DNA from: Candidatus Hebobacterum abditum
GTDB taxonomy: Bacteria > Armatimonadota > Hebobacteria > Hebobacterales > Hebobacteraceae
Assembly (NCBI GenBank): GCA_029821875.1
Contig: JALGXW010000031.1
Span: 19,499-83,498 of the forward strand
DNA: 64,000 bases
Direction: 5' to 3'
A program made the translations under genes and the position numbers. The notes beneath the pieces were generated by a model. That model saw only the letters and a list, made by a program, of their open reading frames with translations, ran no database searches and was not told the DNA's origin. Shown here piece after piece: positions 17,127-25,448 of the stretch (position 1 is its first letter; every line of letters starts with the position of its first letter).

Positions 17127-19049
17127 ATGATAACCTTGACCGAGGCCGATTACCGAGACAGAGTGCATGGAGGATGGCTGGGAAAGCTCATCGGGGCCAG
17201 TGTGGGGGGAGCCTCAGACGGACAGAAGCGAACGCATGAGACGCCAGGCCTGCCCGAGACGCTGTCCCGCACCCGAGCCGCGCTGAACGAGGGAACCGAT
17301 CTGCAGGTCGTATGGCTCCGGGCGCTCCAGACCTTCGGACCAGGCGTCACCACAGAGGACCTCACGGGAGCATGGCTGCGCCATGTCGTCCATACCCATG
17401 GGGAGTACCCCTACGCCCGCGCGAACTTCCGAAGGGACACGCCGCCCCCCATCTCGGGTGCATTCGACAATCCCTTCCGCGATGCGCTGGGGGGGCTCGC
17501 CCGGGCCGAGCTCTGGGGGATGCTTGCCCCAGGGGATCCCGAGCAGGCGGCCTGGTTCGCCCGCCGGGACGCCATGCTCGACCACGCCATCGCGGGCCTC
17601 GAGGCGGCCATCTGGCTGGCCGGCATGGCGAGTGCGGCCTTCGTGGAAGCGGACACTTCCGGACTCATCGAAGTCGGCCTGAGTCTGATTCCGGAGGAGG
17701 GAAGACTCGCCCGAGCAGTCCGCGACGTGCTCCGCTGGCACGGAGAGCATGCCGACTGGAGCCGGACACGCGAGATGCTCCTTCGATCATACAGCTCGGA
17801 GGACGTTCGGGACAGCGTGGTCGCAGCCGGGCTGATTGCCCTCGCGCTCCTGCACGGCCGCGGCGACTTCGCCGCCTCCATAGTCACGGCTGCGAACTCC
17901 GGATGGAGTTCGGGTTGCACCTGCGCGGCGACCGGCGCCCTACTCGGGCTCACCCTTGGCGCCAATGAGATGCCGGAGGACTGGCGAAGCGCAGCCCGGG
18001 AAGAGGTCGTTGCCGGCTGGGGCGTTGTGGGCCTGCCCCGGAGATGGCCGGCCGCGATGCTCGCCGATCAGACGTGTGAAGTGGGCCGTCTCGTCATACG
18101 GTCCGAGTGTTCGGGGCGGGTGCAGCTTGTCGAGGAGCCGCCCGAAGAGGTGTCCCAACTGCCGAGCCTGGAGGCCTCCGCGCTGCGGCGACAACTCGCC
18201 ATCGGCTCCTACGTCGCCTCCTATCGGCGCGGCCCGCTCCGGATCCAGATCGACTACGACGGCCGCCCGACCATTGGGTACGGTGCGCCGCGCCGGCTGG
18301 CAGTTGCCCTCTCGAACACTGTGAACCGCAGTCTCGAGGTCCGCGCCCGACTCTCAGCGCCGGCAGGTTTCGTGGTAACCACCACGTCGGATTCGATTAC
18401 GCTGGCCGAGAGCACGACCGTCTCCTTCCTGTTGACCTGCAGCGCTCCCAGGGAACACGCTCAAACAGCAGTCATCAACCCGTGCACGCTGTTCCTGTCG
18501 GTGGATGATGGATCTGAGGTGACCATCCCCATAACGCTGGTCGGCGAGGCCCTATGGTACGCGGCCGGGCCCTATGGGGATTTCGAGGAGGCGCATGCGC
18601 CCGAGCAGCCCGGGATTCTCTCGGGCGACATGCCGCTCGAGGCAGAAGGCTGGGAGCGCCTCTCGGTCCCGGAGCCGATGACGAACATCCTCACCGATCT
18701 GGAAGGAGAGCAAGGCACCTACTACCTGGGCACGGATATCTCGGCCCCCCGGACCCAGCGCGCACGCCTGCGCCTCGGGTGCAATGACGGCACCAAAGTG
18801 TGGCTCAACGGGCAGGAGGTCTTCTTCCAGCACGAGCACCATCCGGTCTCGCCGCTCAGCGCAGACGAGTTCGAGGTCGAGCTGCGCGACGGCTGGAACC
18901 GGCTTGTCGTGAAGATGGCCCAGTGTTCGCCGCGCCGGTTTCTCTCGCTGGCCATAAAGGACAGCCAGGGCCAGATGCTGATAGAGGCGGTGAACACGAT
19001 GCCGCGGACTTCGTGGACTGCCCCGTCACCAGAGGTCGCCGCCGAGTGA
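17127..19049 (+). CDS. ADP-ribosylglycohydrolase-family protein with C-terminal beta-sandwich
   Basis: The 640-residue product starts YRDRVHGGWLGKLIGASVGG, the entry helix of the ADP-ribosylglycohydrolase (DraG/ARH) fold, which continues to roughly residue 330. The C-terminal part looks like a middle Ig-like region (about 390-460) and a PA14/CBM-like sandwich (GCNDGTKVWLNGQEVFF, DGWNRLVVKM). I see no signal peptide. Such fusions in carbohydrate-rich genomes are often annotated as hydrolases of unknown substrate. The usual metal-binding acidic residues of true ARH enzymes are not obvious, so catalysis on ADP-ribose is uncertain. Confidence 0.75.
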   Translation: MITLTEADYRDRVHGGWLGKLIGASVGGASDGQKRTHETPGLPETLSRTRAALNEGTDLQVVWLRALQTFGPGVTTEDLTGAWLRHVVHTHGEYPYARANFRRDTPPPISGAFDNPFRDALGGLARAELWGMLAPGDPEQAAWFARRDAMLDHAIAGLEAAIWLAGMASAAFVEADTSGLIEVGLSLIPEEGRLARAVRDVLRWHGEHADWSRTREMLLRSYSSEDVRDSVVAAGLIALALLHGRGDFAASIVTAANSGWSSGCTCAATGALLGLTLGANEMPEDWRSAAREEVVAGWGVVGLPRRWPAAMLADQTCEVGRLVIRSECSGRVQLVEEPPEEVSQLPSLEASALRRQLAIGSYVASYRRGPLRIQIDYDGRPTIGYGAPRRLAVALSNTVNRSLEVRARLSAPAGFVVTTTSDSITLAESTTVSFLLTCSAPREHAQTAVINPCTLFLSVDDGSEVTIPITLVGEALWYAAGPYGDFEEAHAPEQPGILSGDMPLEAEGWERLSVPEPMTNILTDLEGEQGTYYLGTDISAPRTQRARLRLGCNDGTKVWLNGQEVFFQHEHHPVSPLSADEFEVELRDGWNRLVVKMAQCSPRRFLSLAIKDSQGQMLIEAVNTMPRTSWTAPSPEVAAE

Positions 19050-19159
19050 GGGGGCTGTGCTCTCCGCCCCACGGCAGGCGAGATGATGCGGCCGGCCGGC
19101 GAGCGGGCCTGCCGGGGCGGCCTACCACACCGGACTTACTGGGACTGCTGGGCGGCGGA

Positions 19160-19849
19160 CTACCTCTCGCTCCCCTTCTCGGATGGCTTCTCGGCGAGGT
19201 GCCGCTCGAGTAGCTGCTCCAGGCGGTTGGCCGAGAGGCCTTTCCCGCTTGCCACGACCTCTCCGTCCACCACCACGGTTGGTGTCATCATGACGCCATG
19301 GCGATCCGCTTCCGCCGAGAGGATGTCGTGCTTGCGTACGACGACTCGGCCTGGGTGTCGCTCCGCCAGCCTCCGCGCGATGCGTTCCGCCTGGATACAC
19401 TTCAGACAGGGAAAGATGGCACCGAACTCCTTGATGCCGTAGAAGATCTTGACCTCCACCGCGCCCTCGTCGGCGCTCCCCTCCTCCTCCACGGTCTGTC
19501 CCTCGGAGCGCGGCCGCGCGGGGGTCCGCACGGCCATGTCAGGGATGTTGAGGTGCGGCGCGCACCTGGACGCGATGTCCTCGGGGCAGCGCTTCACCTC
19601 CCAGCAAGGGATCAGATCCAGCAGCCGCCGTATGCCCGCCGTGGTCAGGCTGTGGCCATGAATCAGCTCCGAGATGCAGCGAATCCATATCAGGTCCTGA
19701 TCGCTGTAGAGACGCTGGTCCGATCCCGGCTTCCGAGCGGGCCGAATGAGGCCCTCGCCCTCATAGACACGCAGAGTACGAGCGCTAAGCCCAACTTGCT
19801 GTGCCGCCATGCCGATCTGGTAGACCGGCGCACCGCGGTCTCTCTCCAC
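19160..19849 (-). CDS. MerR-family regulator fused to a thioredoxin-like domain
   Basis: The N-terminal ~90 residues are a MerR-type winged helix (IGMAAQQVGLSARTLRVYE, then GLIRPARKPGSDQRLYSDQD). A linker contains a Cys cluster (IPCWEVKRCPED). Residues about 125-215 form a small thioredoxin-like domain with a C-x-x-C (FPCLKC) and a cis-Pro segment (MMTPTVVVDG). The GTG at 19849 is eight bases from an AGGAGG ribosome site; the GTG at 19858 would overlap that site. It is divergent from the DGC/aquaporin/PiT/arsC-like genes and probably controls them. A redox or thiol-metalloid sensing role is inferred from the fusion. Confidence 0.85.
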   Translation of the reverse strand: MERDRGAPVYQIGMAAQQVGLSARTLRVYEGEGLIRPARKPGSDQRLYSDQDLIWIRCISELIHGHSLTTAGIRRLLDLIPCWEVKRCPEDIASRCAPHLNIPDMAVRTPARPRSEGQTVEEEGSADEGAVEVKIFYGIKEFGAIFPCLKCIQAERIARRLAERHPGRVVVRKHDILSAEADRHGVMMTPTVVVDGEVVASGKGLSANRLEQLLERHLAEKPSEKGSER

Positions 19850-19879
19850 TCGACTCACCTCCTCGCGAGTCCCTGCCTG

Positions 19880-19907
19880 AGTTTACCCTGGAAGGAATTG
19901 TTGTCAA
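19880..19907 (-). promoter_or_regulatory. Sigma-70-type promoter for the MerR-thioredoxin gene
   Basis: On the minus strand TTGACA (19907-19902) is followed after 16 bases by TAAACT (19885-19880), about 30 bases upstream of the predicted GTG start. It is in the intergenic region shared with the divergent DGC operon, where an operator for the regulator would also be expected. Confidence 0.5.
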
Positions 19908-20033
19908 CTAAATTCACAGAAATGTCATGCGGTTGACCCCCCACCGCGCCCGGGTCGTGGACATAATCAGCATGGCACCCCGCTAGATGCAGTGTCGGCG
20001 GGTGCGAGAAGCCTGACCAATGGGAGGCTCGGG

Positions 20034-20462
20034 ATGGCTGAGGAGCAGGACTTCAAGGTGGCGGTGTTGGGGTGCAATGGGATCGGCCGGCTGGTGTCCA
20101 CCGTTGTGCGAATGGCGGGCTATAAGATCAAGGAGATGCGGCCGGACCAGGTAGAGCTCCTGAGTTGCGGCCGCCTAGCGGTGAAGGAGCCGGAGCACAT
20201 GAAGCTGCTCGAGAACTACCCGTTGCTCGTGATAGACGGTTGCCGCCCTCACTGCGCGAGCTTCATGGCCGACGAGCTGGGGAAGCCGCCTGCGGCGCGG
20301 ATCTACGTGGCCGACGTGATGGCCGAGAGCAAGCTCAACGTCGCTGGCGAGAAGCGGCGCGGCCTCACCGAGAAGGGCGAGAAGCTCGTGGACGCCGTCG
20401 CGCAGAAGGCGGTCGAGGAGATCGACCGCATTGTCGCCGATGAGATGTTGAGCACCCTATAG
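20034..20462 (+). CDS. DGC-domain putative zinc-binding protein
   Basis: This 142-residue protein resembles the 'putative zinc-binding' DGC family, named for a conserved Asp-Gly-Cys: here VIDGCRPHC at about residues 64-72. Another conserved Cys lies near the start (VLGCNGIGRLVS) and one in LLSCGR. It is the first gene of a plus-strand operon, with a GGGAGG ribosome site before ATG 20034. The family's biochemical activity is not established; association here with aquaglyceroporin and arsenate-reductase-like genes suggests thiol-based metalloid handling. Confidence 0.75.
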   Translation: MAEEQDFKVAVLGCNGIGRLVSTVVRMAGYKIKEMRPDQVELLSCGRLAVKEPEHMKLLENYPLLVIDGCRPHCASFMADELGKPPAARIYVADVMAESKLNVAGEKRRGLTEKGEKLVDAVAQKAVEEIDRIVADEMLSTL

Positions 20463-20484
20463 GGTGACTGAGGAGAGAGCCAGA

Positions 20485-20883
20485 ATGGCCGATAAGGTTT
20501 GTCTTCAGCCCTGTCTGGGACTTCGCAAAGAGGCGGTGTTGTGCCGACAGGCATTCTACGTCGTCCACGAAGAGATGCGGCCCGATCAGACTGTGCTCGG
20601 GTGCGGGCCGGCGCTAAATGCGAACGTCCAGGAAGACCTGGACTTCATCGAGATGTACCCCGTGATGGCAGTAGAGGCCTGCGACCTGGACTGCGCCACG
20701 AAGCTGGTTGACAAGAAGGGAAAGAAGGCTGCGCGCACCGTGCGAGTCACAGAGCTAGCCAAGGAGCTAGACGTGGACCTGGAGGGCCTGCCTGAGGGCA
20801 GGAGCATCGACACCGACCATCCCGCCGTTCGGGCGATGGCCGACCGCATCGCCGCGATGGTGGACGAGATGCTCGCCGCCTAG
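20485..20883 (+). CDS. DGC-like putative zinc-binding protein, second copy
   Basis: This 132-residue relative of the preceding gene starts 22 bases after it. It shares the EMRPDQ segment and the same layout, but the DGC motif reads EACDLDC (Glu-Ala-Cys), so Asp-Gly is lost while the two cysteines remain. The N-terminus has extra cysteines (KVCLQPCLGL). The two may form a heteromeric pair. Function is not known. Confidence 0.7.
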   Translation: MADKVCLQPCLGLRKEAVLCRQAFYVVHEEMRPDQTVLGCGPALNANVQEDLDFIEMYPVMAVEACDLDCATKLVDKKGKKAARTVRVTELAKELDVDLEGLPEGRSIDTDHPAVRAMADRIAAMVDEMLAA

Positions 20884-20915
20884 CGGCAGAGCTCAACGGG
20901 CAGGAGGGGTCAACA

Positions 20916-21758
20916 GTGAGAAGAGGGAGTCTTCTCGGGGAGTGCCTGAGCGAATACCTCGGCACCCTCATACTTGTGTTCTTCGGCGTAGGCGCGGTCA
21001 ATGCAGCCGTACTGACCGGCGCGCAGACTGGCATGTGGCAGGTTGCGGTGGTGTGGGGAGTGGGCATTGCCCTCGCCATCTACACCACCGGCGCTGTCAG
21101 CGGATGCCACATCAACCCCGCCATCACGGTCGCGATGGCGGCCTGGCGCGGTTTTCCCAAGGCCAAGATCGGGCCCTACATCCTGGCGCAGTTGGCAGGA
21201 GCCTTCTCCGGCTCGCTCATCCTCTACGGGCTCTTCCACGGCATCATCCCCGCCTTCGAGGCCTCGCATAGCATCATGCGAGGGCAGGCCGGCAGTCAGC
21301 TCTCTGCCATGGTCTTTGGCGAGTACTTCCCGAACCCGGCGATCTTCGGAACGACCCCAAAGGCCTTCGCACAGGTCTCCCACCTCACGGCCATGTTCGC
21401 CGAGGCGATCGGCACCGCGTTCCTCGCCTGCTTCATCTTCTCGCTGACGGAGCCCCGCAACACAGAAGCGCCTCGGTTCATGACTCCCCTGTTCATCGGC
21501 CTAGCCGTATCCATCATCATCTCGATCATCGCGCCCCTCACCCAGGCCGGCATCAACCCCGCCCGCGATTTCGGGCCGCGCCTCGTCGCCCTTCTCTTCG
21601 GCTGGGGCGACATCGCGATCCCAGGGCCCCGAGGCGGCTTCTTTAGCGTCTACATTCTCTCGCCCGTGATCGGCGCGGTCTTCGGCGCGGGCGTCTACCA
21701 AGGGCTGGTACGTCGGTATCTGCCGTCCGCGGGGGGATCGTCCGTGCAGACGACATAA
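20916..21758 (+). CDS. Aquaglyceroporin (MIP family)
   Basis: This 280-residue channel has six transmembrane helices and two NPA half-helices: HINPAITVA (about residues 66-74) and GINPARDFGPR (about 211-221). The Asp right after NPAR is typical of glycerol-conducting channels rather than strict water channels. The GTG at 20916 follows a GGAGG ribosome site. Aquaglyceroporins can conduct arsenite and antimonite, and AqpS-type channels replace ArsB in some ars operons. The neighbours (DGC proteins, PiT, ArsC-like) make that role plausible here. Confidence 0.92.
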   Translation: MRRGSLLGECLSEYLGTLILVFFGVGAVNAAVLTGAQTGMWQVAVVWGVGIALAIYTTGAVSGCHINPAITVAMAAWRGFPKAKIGPYILAQLAGAFSGSLILYGLFHGIIPAFEASHSIMRGQAGSQLSAMVFGEYFPNPAIFGTTPKAFAQVSHLTAMFAEAIGTAFLACFIFSLTEPRNTEAPRFMTPLFIGLAVSIIISIIAPLTQAGINPARDFGPRLVALLFGWGDIAIPGPRGGFFSVYILSPVIGAVFGAGVYQGLVRRYLPSAGGSSVQTT

Positions 21759-21779
21759 CGTGCGCGGGAGTGGGTCAAG

Positions 21780-22889
21780 ATGAGAACGAAGGGGTTCTGG
21801 TTGTGGGTGGCTTTGACAGTGGCGGGCCTACTGAGCCTGCCGGCGGTGGTCGCGTCCGCCGCCCCGGAGGCGGGCGTGGCGCAGACCAAGCTCGGCGCAG
21901 GATGGCTGGCCGGGATAGCCATTCTGGCCGGCCTCGCGGCGGCCTTTCTGGGCTACGGGAATGGCGCGAACGACATCTCCAAGACCATAGCGACGCTTGT
22001 GGGAACGGGGCTGGCCAACTACCGGACCGCGGTGAAATGGGGGGCAATCGCCAGCGCGGTTGGTGGCTTCGCAGCGGCCTTCCTGGCCGCCAAGATGGTG
22101 GACACCTTCTCGACGGGACTGGTGCTGGCCGACCCCACCATGCGGTTCTCCCTGGCGGTCATCATCGGCGCTGTCGTGTGGGTGCTGGTGGCGACGCGTA
22201 TCGGCATGCCGGTTTCCACCACGCACTCCATCACCGGGGCCGTGGTGTTGACAGCAGTCGGTGCATTTGGCGCCAGCGAGGTGGCCTGGTCGGCGCTCTC
22301 GAAGAAGATCGTGCTGCCATTGCTCCTCAGCCCCGTGGTGGCAATGGGCCTTGCTCTGGCGATGCTGGGAGTTGTGCGCCTCGTCTTCAGGGCCTGCCGC
22401 GGCGGCCAGTGTCAGGCCTGTCACTGGATCTCTGCCATGGCCTCGTCCTTCGCCCGAGCGTTCAACGACATCCCCAAGATCGTCGCACTCCTCTTCACCT
22501 TCGGCGTGGCAGCAGGGCTGTGCGGCGGACGTGCCCCCCTGTGGATGTTCTTCGTGATAGGCGGCGCGGCCGCGCTGGGCGCTCTCATCGCAGGCCTTCG
22601 CGTGACTGAGACGCTCGCCTATAAAGTCACCGACCTCGACCACGAGGAGGGCCTGACCGCAAACCTCACCACCGCTGCTGTTGTGATAGGAACAGCGATT
22701 CACGGATTCCCCGTCTCCACCACCCACGTGAGCTCGTTCGCGATCATGGGGGGGGGCATCAGGGACGGCGTTAACGCCATCCGCTGGGGAAAGGTCGCCG
22801 AAATGGCCGCCGCCTGGGTCATCACCCTCCCTCTGTCTGGAGTGCTGGGCTACGGGGCCTATCTGTTGCTGTCTCGGATATACGCGTGA
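21780..22889 (+). CDS. PiT-family inorganic phosphate permease
   Basis: This 369-residue membrane protein has the duplicated PiT signature: YGNGANDISKTIATLVGTG in the first half with PVSTTHSITG, and the diverged RAFNDIPKIVALLF with PVSTTHVSSF in the second. PiT carriers take up metal-phosphate with protons and also carry arsenate. The N-terminus has a signal-like hydrophobic segment ending near ASA. Its place between an aquaglyceroporin and an arsenate-reductase-like gene suggests handling of arsenate or phosphate. A run of nine G at 22748-22756 inside the gene is a slippage-prone site. Confidence 0.92.
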   Translation: MRTKGFWLWVALTVAGLLSLPAVVASAAPEAGVAQTKLGAGWLAGIAILAGLAAAFLGYGNGANDISKTIATLVGTGLANYRTAVKWGAIASAVGGFAAAFLAAKMVDTFSTGLVLADPTMRFSLAVIIGAVVWVLVATRIGMPVSTTHSITGAVVLTAVGAFGASEVAWSALSKKIVLPLLLSPVVAMGLALAMLGVVRLVFRACRGGQCQACHWISAMASSFARAFNDIPKIVALLFTFGVAAGLCGGRAPLWMFFVIGGAAALGALIAGLRVTETLAYKVTDLDHEEGLTANLTTAAVVIGTAIHGFPVSTTHVSSFAIMGGGIRDGVNAIRWGKVAEMAAAWVITLPLSGVLGYGAYLLLSRIYA

Positions 22890-22923
22890 TGTGCGCGTCG
22901 CGGGGGAGTGGGGGAGATCTAGC

Positions 22924-23372
22924 GTGAAACGAGTGCTGTTCGTTTGCATACACAACTCCGGGCGGAGCCAGATGGCGGAGGCCTTCGGCAACGCGGTGCC
23001 CCGTGCCGACTTCTCCGCTGTCTCTGCGGGCACCGCCCCGGCGGAGCGGTTGAACCCGACCGTGGTGAAAGCAATGGAGGAGGTCGGGATCGATATGACC
23101 AGTCACTCGCCGAAGCTGCTCACGCCGGCGATGCTCGAGTCTGCGAACCTCGTCATCTCCATGGGCTGTGGCGTTGAGGAAAGCTGTCCGATAGCTGTCC
23201 GATAGCGCTTGTCGGCGCCCGGGACTGGGCACTGAAGGACCCGGCGTGCCAACCGATCGAGAAGGTCCGTGAGATAAGGGACGAGATCAAGCGTAGAGTC
23301 CAGGATCTTGTCCGGTCCTTCTCCGGCGATCGAGATCCCGGCCGGGGCGAGCCCGCGAGCGGGGCCGGCTGA
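22924..23372 (+). pseudogene. Arsenate reductase (LMW-phosphatase type), frameshifted by 11-bp duplication
   Basis: Translation from GTG 22924 gives VKRVLFVCIHNSGRSQMAEAF, with the C-x5-R phosphate-binding loop (CIHNSGRS) of thioredoxin-coupled ArsC and LMW tyrosine phosphatases. The frame stops at 23205 after about 94 residues. Immediately before, an 11-base unit is repeated in tandem (23182-23192 and 23193-23203). Removing one copy restores ESCPIALVGARDWALKDPAC and an open frame to 23372 (145 residues), including the GxRDWALxDP stretch with the catalytic Asp. As given, the product lacks this part and would be inactive. It may be a true mutation, a reversible slippage site or an assembly error. 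Confidence 0.85.
23182..23203 (+). repeat. 11-bp perfect tandem duplication inside the arsC-like gene
   Basis: Two adjacent copies of AGCTGTCCGAT. The length is not a multiple of three, so it shifts the frame and produces the TAG at 23203-23205. Confidence 0.95.
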
Positions 23373-23402
23373 GCCATGACCGCACCCGAGGAGGTGAGTG
23401 CG

Positions 23403-24134
23403 ATGGAAGACAGCGCGAAGACGAGGGCCGACACGGAGATCATCCTCGTGCCGTGCGCCTATACCGATCGCATAGGCTGCCGCATCGTCCAGCGCGCGGT
23501 GGAGCTGGCCGCTGCCGACACGCCCGAGGTGGCGACGGCGGAACCCGCCGACTGCCCGAAGGGGCCAGGGAAGTTTGTCATCGCCGTCGACGCCTCCAGC
23601 GCATGCAAGGCCTCTGAGGAACTCGAGAAATGCGGCGCGCGCCCGTCAGCGACGGTTTCCGCACCCGAAGTGCTGGCCCGGGAAGGGCTCGTGCGGCCGG
23701 GCGTCGACGTCCGCGGCCGAGTTGACGAGCTGGCGGAGGCGCTCGCCGACGCCATCAGGGAGTCGCTGACCGAGGTGCTGGAAGAAGTCCGGGAGCGCGG
23801 CCGCTACCGCGAGGAGATGGCGCCGGTGATGAAGCGGTTCCAGGGAATCTGGGGCAAGGTGGAGTCTCTTCCATCACCCAATGGTGTGCCGGAGGCGAAG
23901 GAGCAATCGGCTGCCGAATTGCTGGCCAAGAGGGCTCGGAACCTCTTCGTTCGGTTCGACGAGGTCGTGCCTCCGTCGCGGTGGGCAGAGCCGCACGACC
24001 TCTTCCAGGACGCACTGCTCTGCATCGCCTACGCGTCCGAGGGGTGGGCCGCGGGCGACAGCGATCGCTGGGAGCAGAACATGGAGAAGGCGCGCGTTCA
24101 GGTCAAGCCACTGCTCCGACGTCTGGAGGCCTGA
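23403..24134 (+). CDS. DGC-like zinc-binding protein with C-terminal helical extension
   Basis: ATG 23403 is preceded by a strong GAGGAGGTGA site, so I prefer it to ATG 23376. Residues about 10-110 resemble the DGC family (LVPCAYTDRIGCRIVQRAVE, ADCPKGPGKFVIAVDASSACK, EKCG), with DAS in place of DGC. The C-terminal ~100 residues are a helical region with no family I recognise. This is the third DGC-type protein in the locus, and it starts 30 bases after the restored arsC end. Confidence 0.65.
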   Translation: MEDSAKTRADTEIILVPCAYTDRIGCRIVQRAVELAAADTPEVATAEPADCPKGPGKFVIAVDASSACKASEELEKCGARPSATVSAPEVLAREGLVRPGVDVRGRVDELAEALADAIRESLTEVLEEVRERGRYREEMAPVMKRFQGIWGKVESLPSPNGVPEAKEQSAAELLAKRARNLFVRFDEVVPPSRWAEPHDLFQDALLCIAYASEGWAAGDSDRWEQNMEKARVQVKPLLRRLEA

Positions 24135-24254
24135 CCTCGGCCGCGACTCATCGGCCTCGCGCCATCCCACATGCCGCTGGGGCAGGTGAGCCCCAGCGCG
24201 CCCCCGAATCTCCACGCCCGGTGAAGCGCCCGTAAGCGTTTCTTGGAGGACCCC

Positions 24255-25010
24255 GTGCGAGTCATCAACTGCCACGCCCATTTCCACGGACGCAACGAGG
24301 TCGAGGAGAAGAGGGCTCTGTGGGATTCGCTGGGCTATATCAAGGTATGTATGAGCTTTCAGAACGAAGAGGTGCTGAAGCTCGCACAGCGCTACCCGGA
24401 CTACATCATCCCCTTCTACCACCTGAATCTGGATGCCGAAGGGGCGGATGATGTGGCGCGAGCCCGAGAGCAGGGCTTCGTCGGCCTGAAACTCATCGGG
24501 CCCAAGCTCCCGTACTCGCACGAGTCATACTTCCCGGTCTACGAGCGCGCGCAGGATCTCAACATGCCGATGCTGCTGCACACGGGCTTCCTGTCATTCG
24601 AAGGCGGGCGCGGCGTCAGGCAGGAGAACCTGCAGCCGACCCATCTGATCACGATGGCGACGTACTTCCCGGAGCTTCGGATGGTCGGCGCCCACCTCGG
24701 CAACCAGTGGCCCATGGAGGCCGTGGCCGCCATGGAGTACTGCCCGAACATCTGGTATGACATGTCAGGTGGCACCATCCGCAACTACCCGGCCTCCTGG
24801 TTCCGCTGGCTGTTCGAACGGGTGGACCGGAATGAAACCGGGCAGCGGCCCAAGGTAAGCTTGGAACTCGTAGGGAAGCTCGTGTTCGGATCAGACAACC
24901 CCGACGACACGATGGACTTCTATCGGAACTTCATGGCGGCCCTTGAGATCCCGGCGGAGGTGCAGCAGAAGGTGTACTACGACAACGCCGTCGAGTGGCT
25001 CGGCATGTAG
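24255..25010 (+). CDS. Amidohydrolase-2 family TIM-barrel hydrolase
   Basis: This 251-residue protein begins VRVINCHAHFHGR, with the H-x-H metal motif at the start of the barrel. Later metal or active-site positions are MLLHTGFLS, GAHLGNQW and the Asp of VFGSDNPDDTMDFY. This is the layout of amidohydrolase-2 (ACMSD-like) decarboxylases and hydrolases. GTG 24255 is preceded by TTGGAGGACCCC, a suitable ribosome site. The substrate is unknown; it probably forms an operon with the cupin gene 34 bases downstream. Confidence 0.85.
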   Translation: MRVINCHAHFHGRNEVEEKRALWDSLGYIKVCMSFQNEEVLKLAQRYPDYIIPFYHLNLDAEGADDVARAREQGFVGLKLIGPKLPYSHESYFPVYERAQDLNMPMLLHTGFLSFEGGRGVRQENLQPTHLITMATYFPELRMVGAHLGNQWPMEAVAAMEYCPNIWYDMSGGTIRNYPASWFRWLFERVDRNETGQRPKVSLELVGKLVFGSDNPDDTMDFYRNFMAALEIPAEVQQKVYYDNAVEWLGM

Positions 25011-25044
25011 CAGCCGCACAGCTTCTTCCCAGGAGGTGGTACTC

Positions 25045-25392
25045 GTGAAGGTGGTTCGTTCCGGCGAGGTAGCGGCCCAACCCGTAGAAGAGCAGGGAGC
25101 GAAGGGGACTACGGTACGGTGGTTGATCGGCCGGCCCGATGGCGCGCCGAACTTCGCCATGCGGGTGTTCGAGCTGGAGCCGGGTGGCAGCACGCCCCTC
25201 CACGCGCATGCATGGGAACACGAGGCTTACATTCTCGAGGGCGCGGCCGAGGTCGTTACAGACTCGGGCCCCACGGCCGTCTCCCAGGGCGACGCGGTGC
25301 TCGTGCTGCCCGAAGAGCGGCACCGGTTTCGGAATGCAGGAGCTGGCACCGCGAGGTTCCTCTGTATGGTGCCGCTGCCCCCGGAAGACTGA
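25045..25392 (+). CDS. Small cupin-domain protein
   Basis: This 115-residue single cupin has motif 1 (STPLHAHAWEHEAYILEG: two His, Glu-His, Glu) and motif 2 (VLPEERHRFRNAG, containing the last His), enough to bind a divalent metal. The GTG start has an AGGAGGTGG ribosome site. The substrate is not predictable; it may act with the adjacent amidohydrolase. Confidence 0.87.
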   Translation: MKVVRSGEVAAQPVEEQGAKGTTVRWLIGRPDGAPNFAMRVFELEPGGSTPLHAHAWEHEAYILEGAAEVVTDSGPTAVSQGDAVLVLPEERHRFRNAGAGTARFLCMVPLPPED

Positions 25393-25448
25393 GGCCCGCC
25401 GCTGCCTGGGAAGGAGGGTCACGCCAGGTCGCGCAGGGCCGGCGCGGG

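Noticed and set aside
19933..19967. Plus-strand TTGACC and CATAAT as promoter for the DGC operon
   Set aside because: The spacer is 23 bases, too long even for a MerR-type promoter (19-20).
22748..22756. Nine-G run in the PiT gene as a phase-variable switch
   Set aside because: The frame is intact and encodes a fitting MGGG; a single run is not enough to claim switching.
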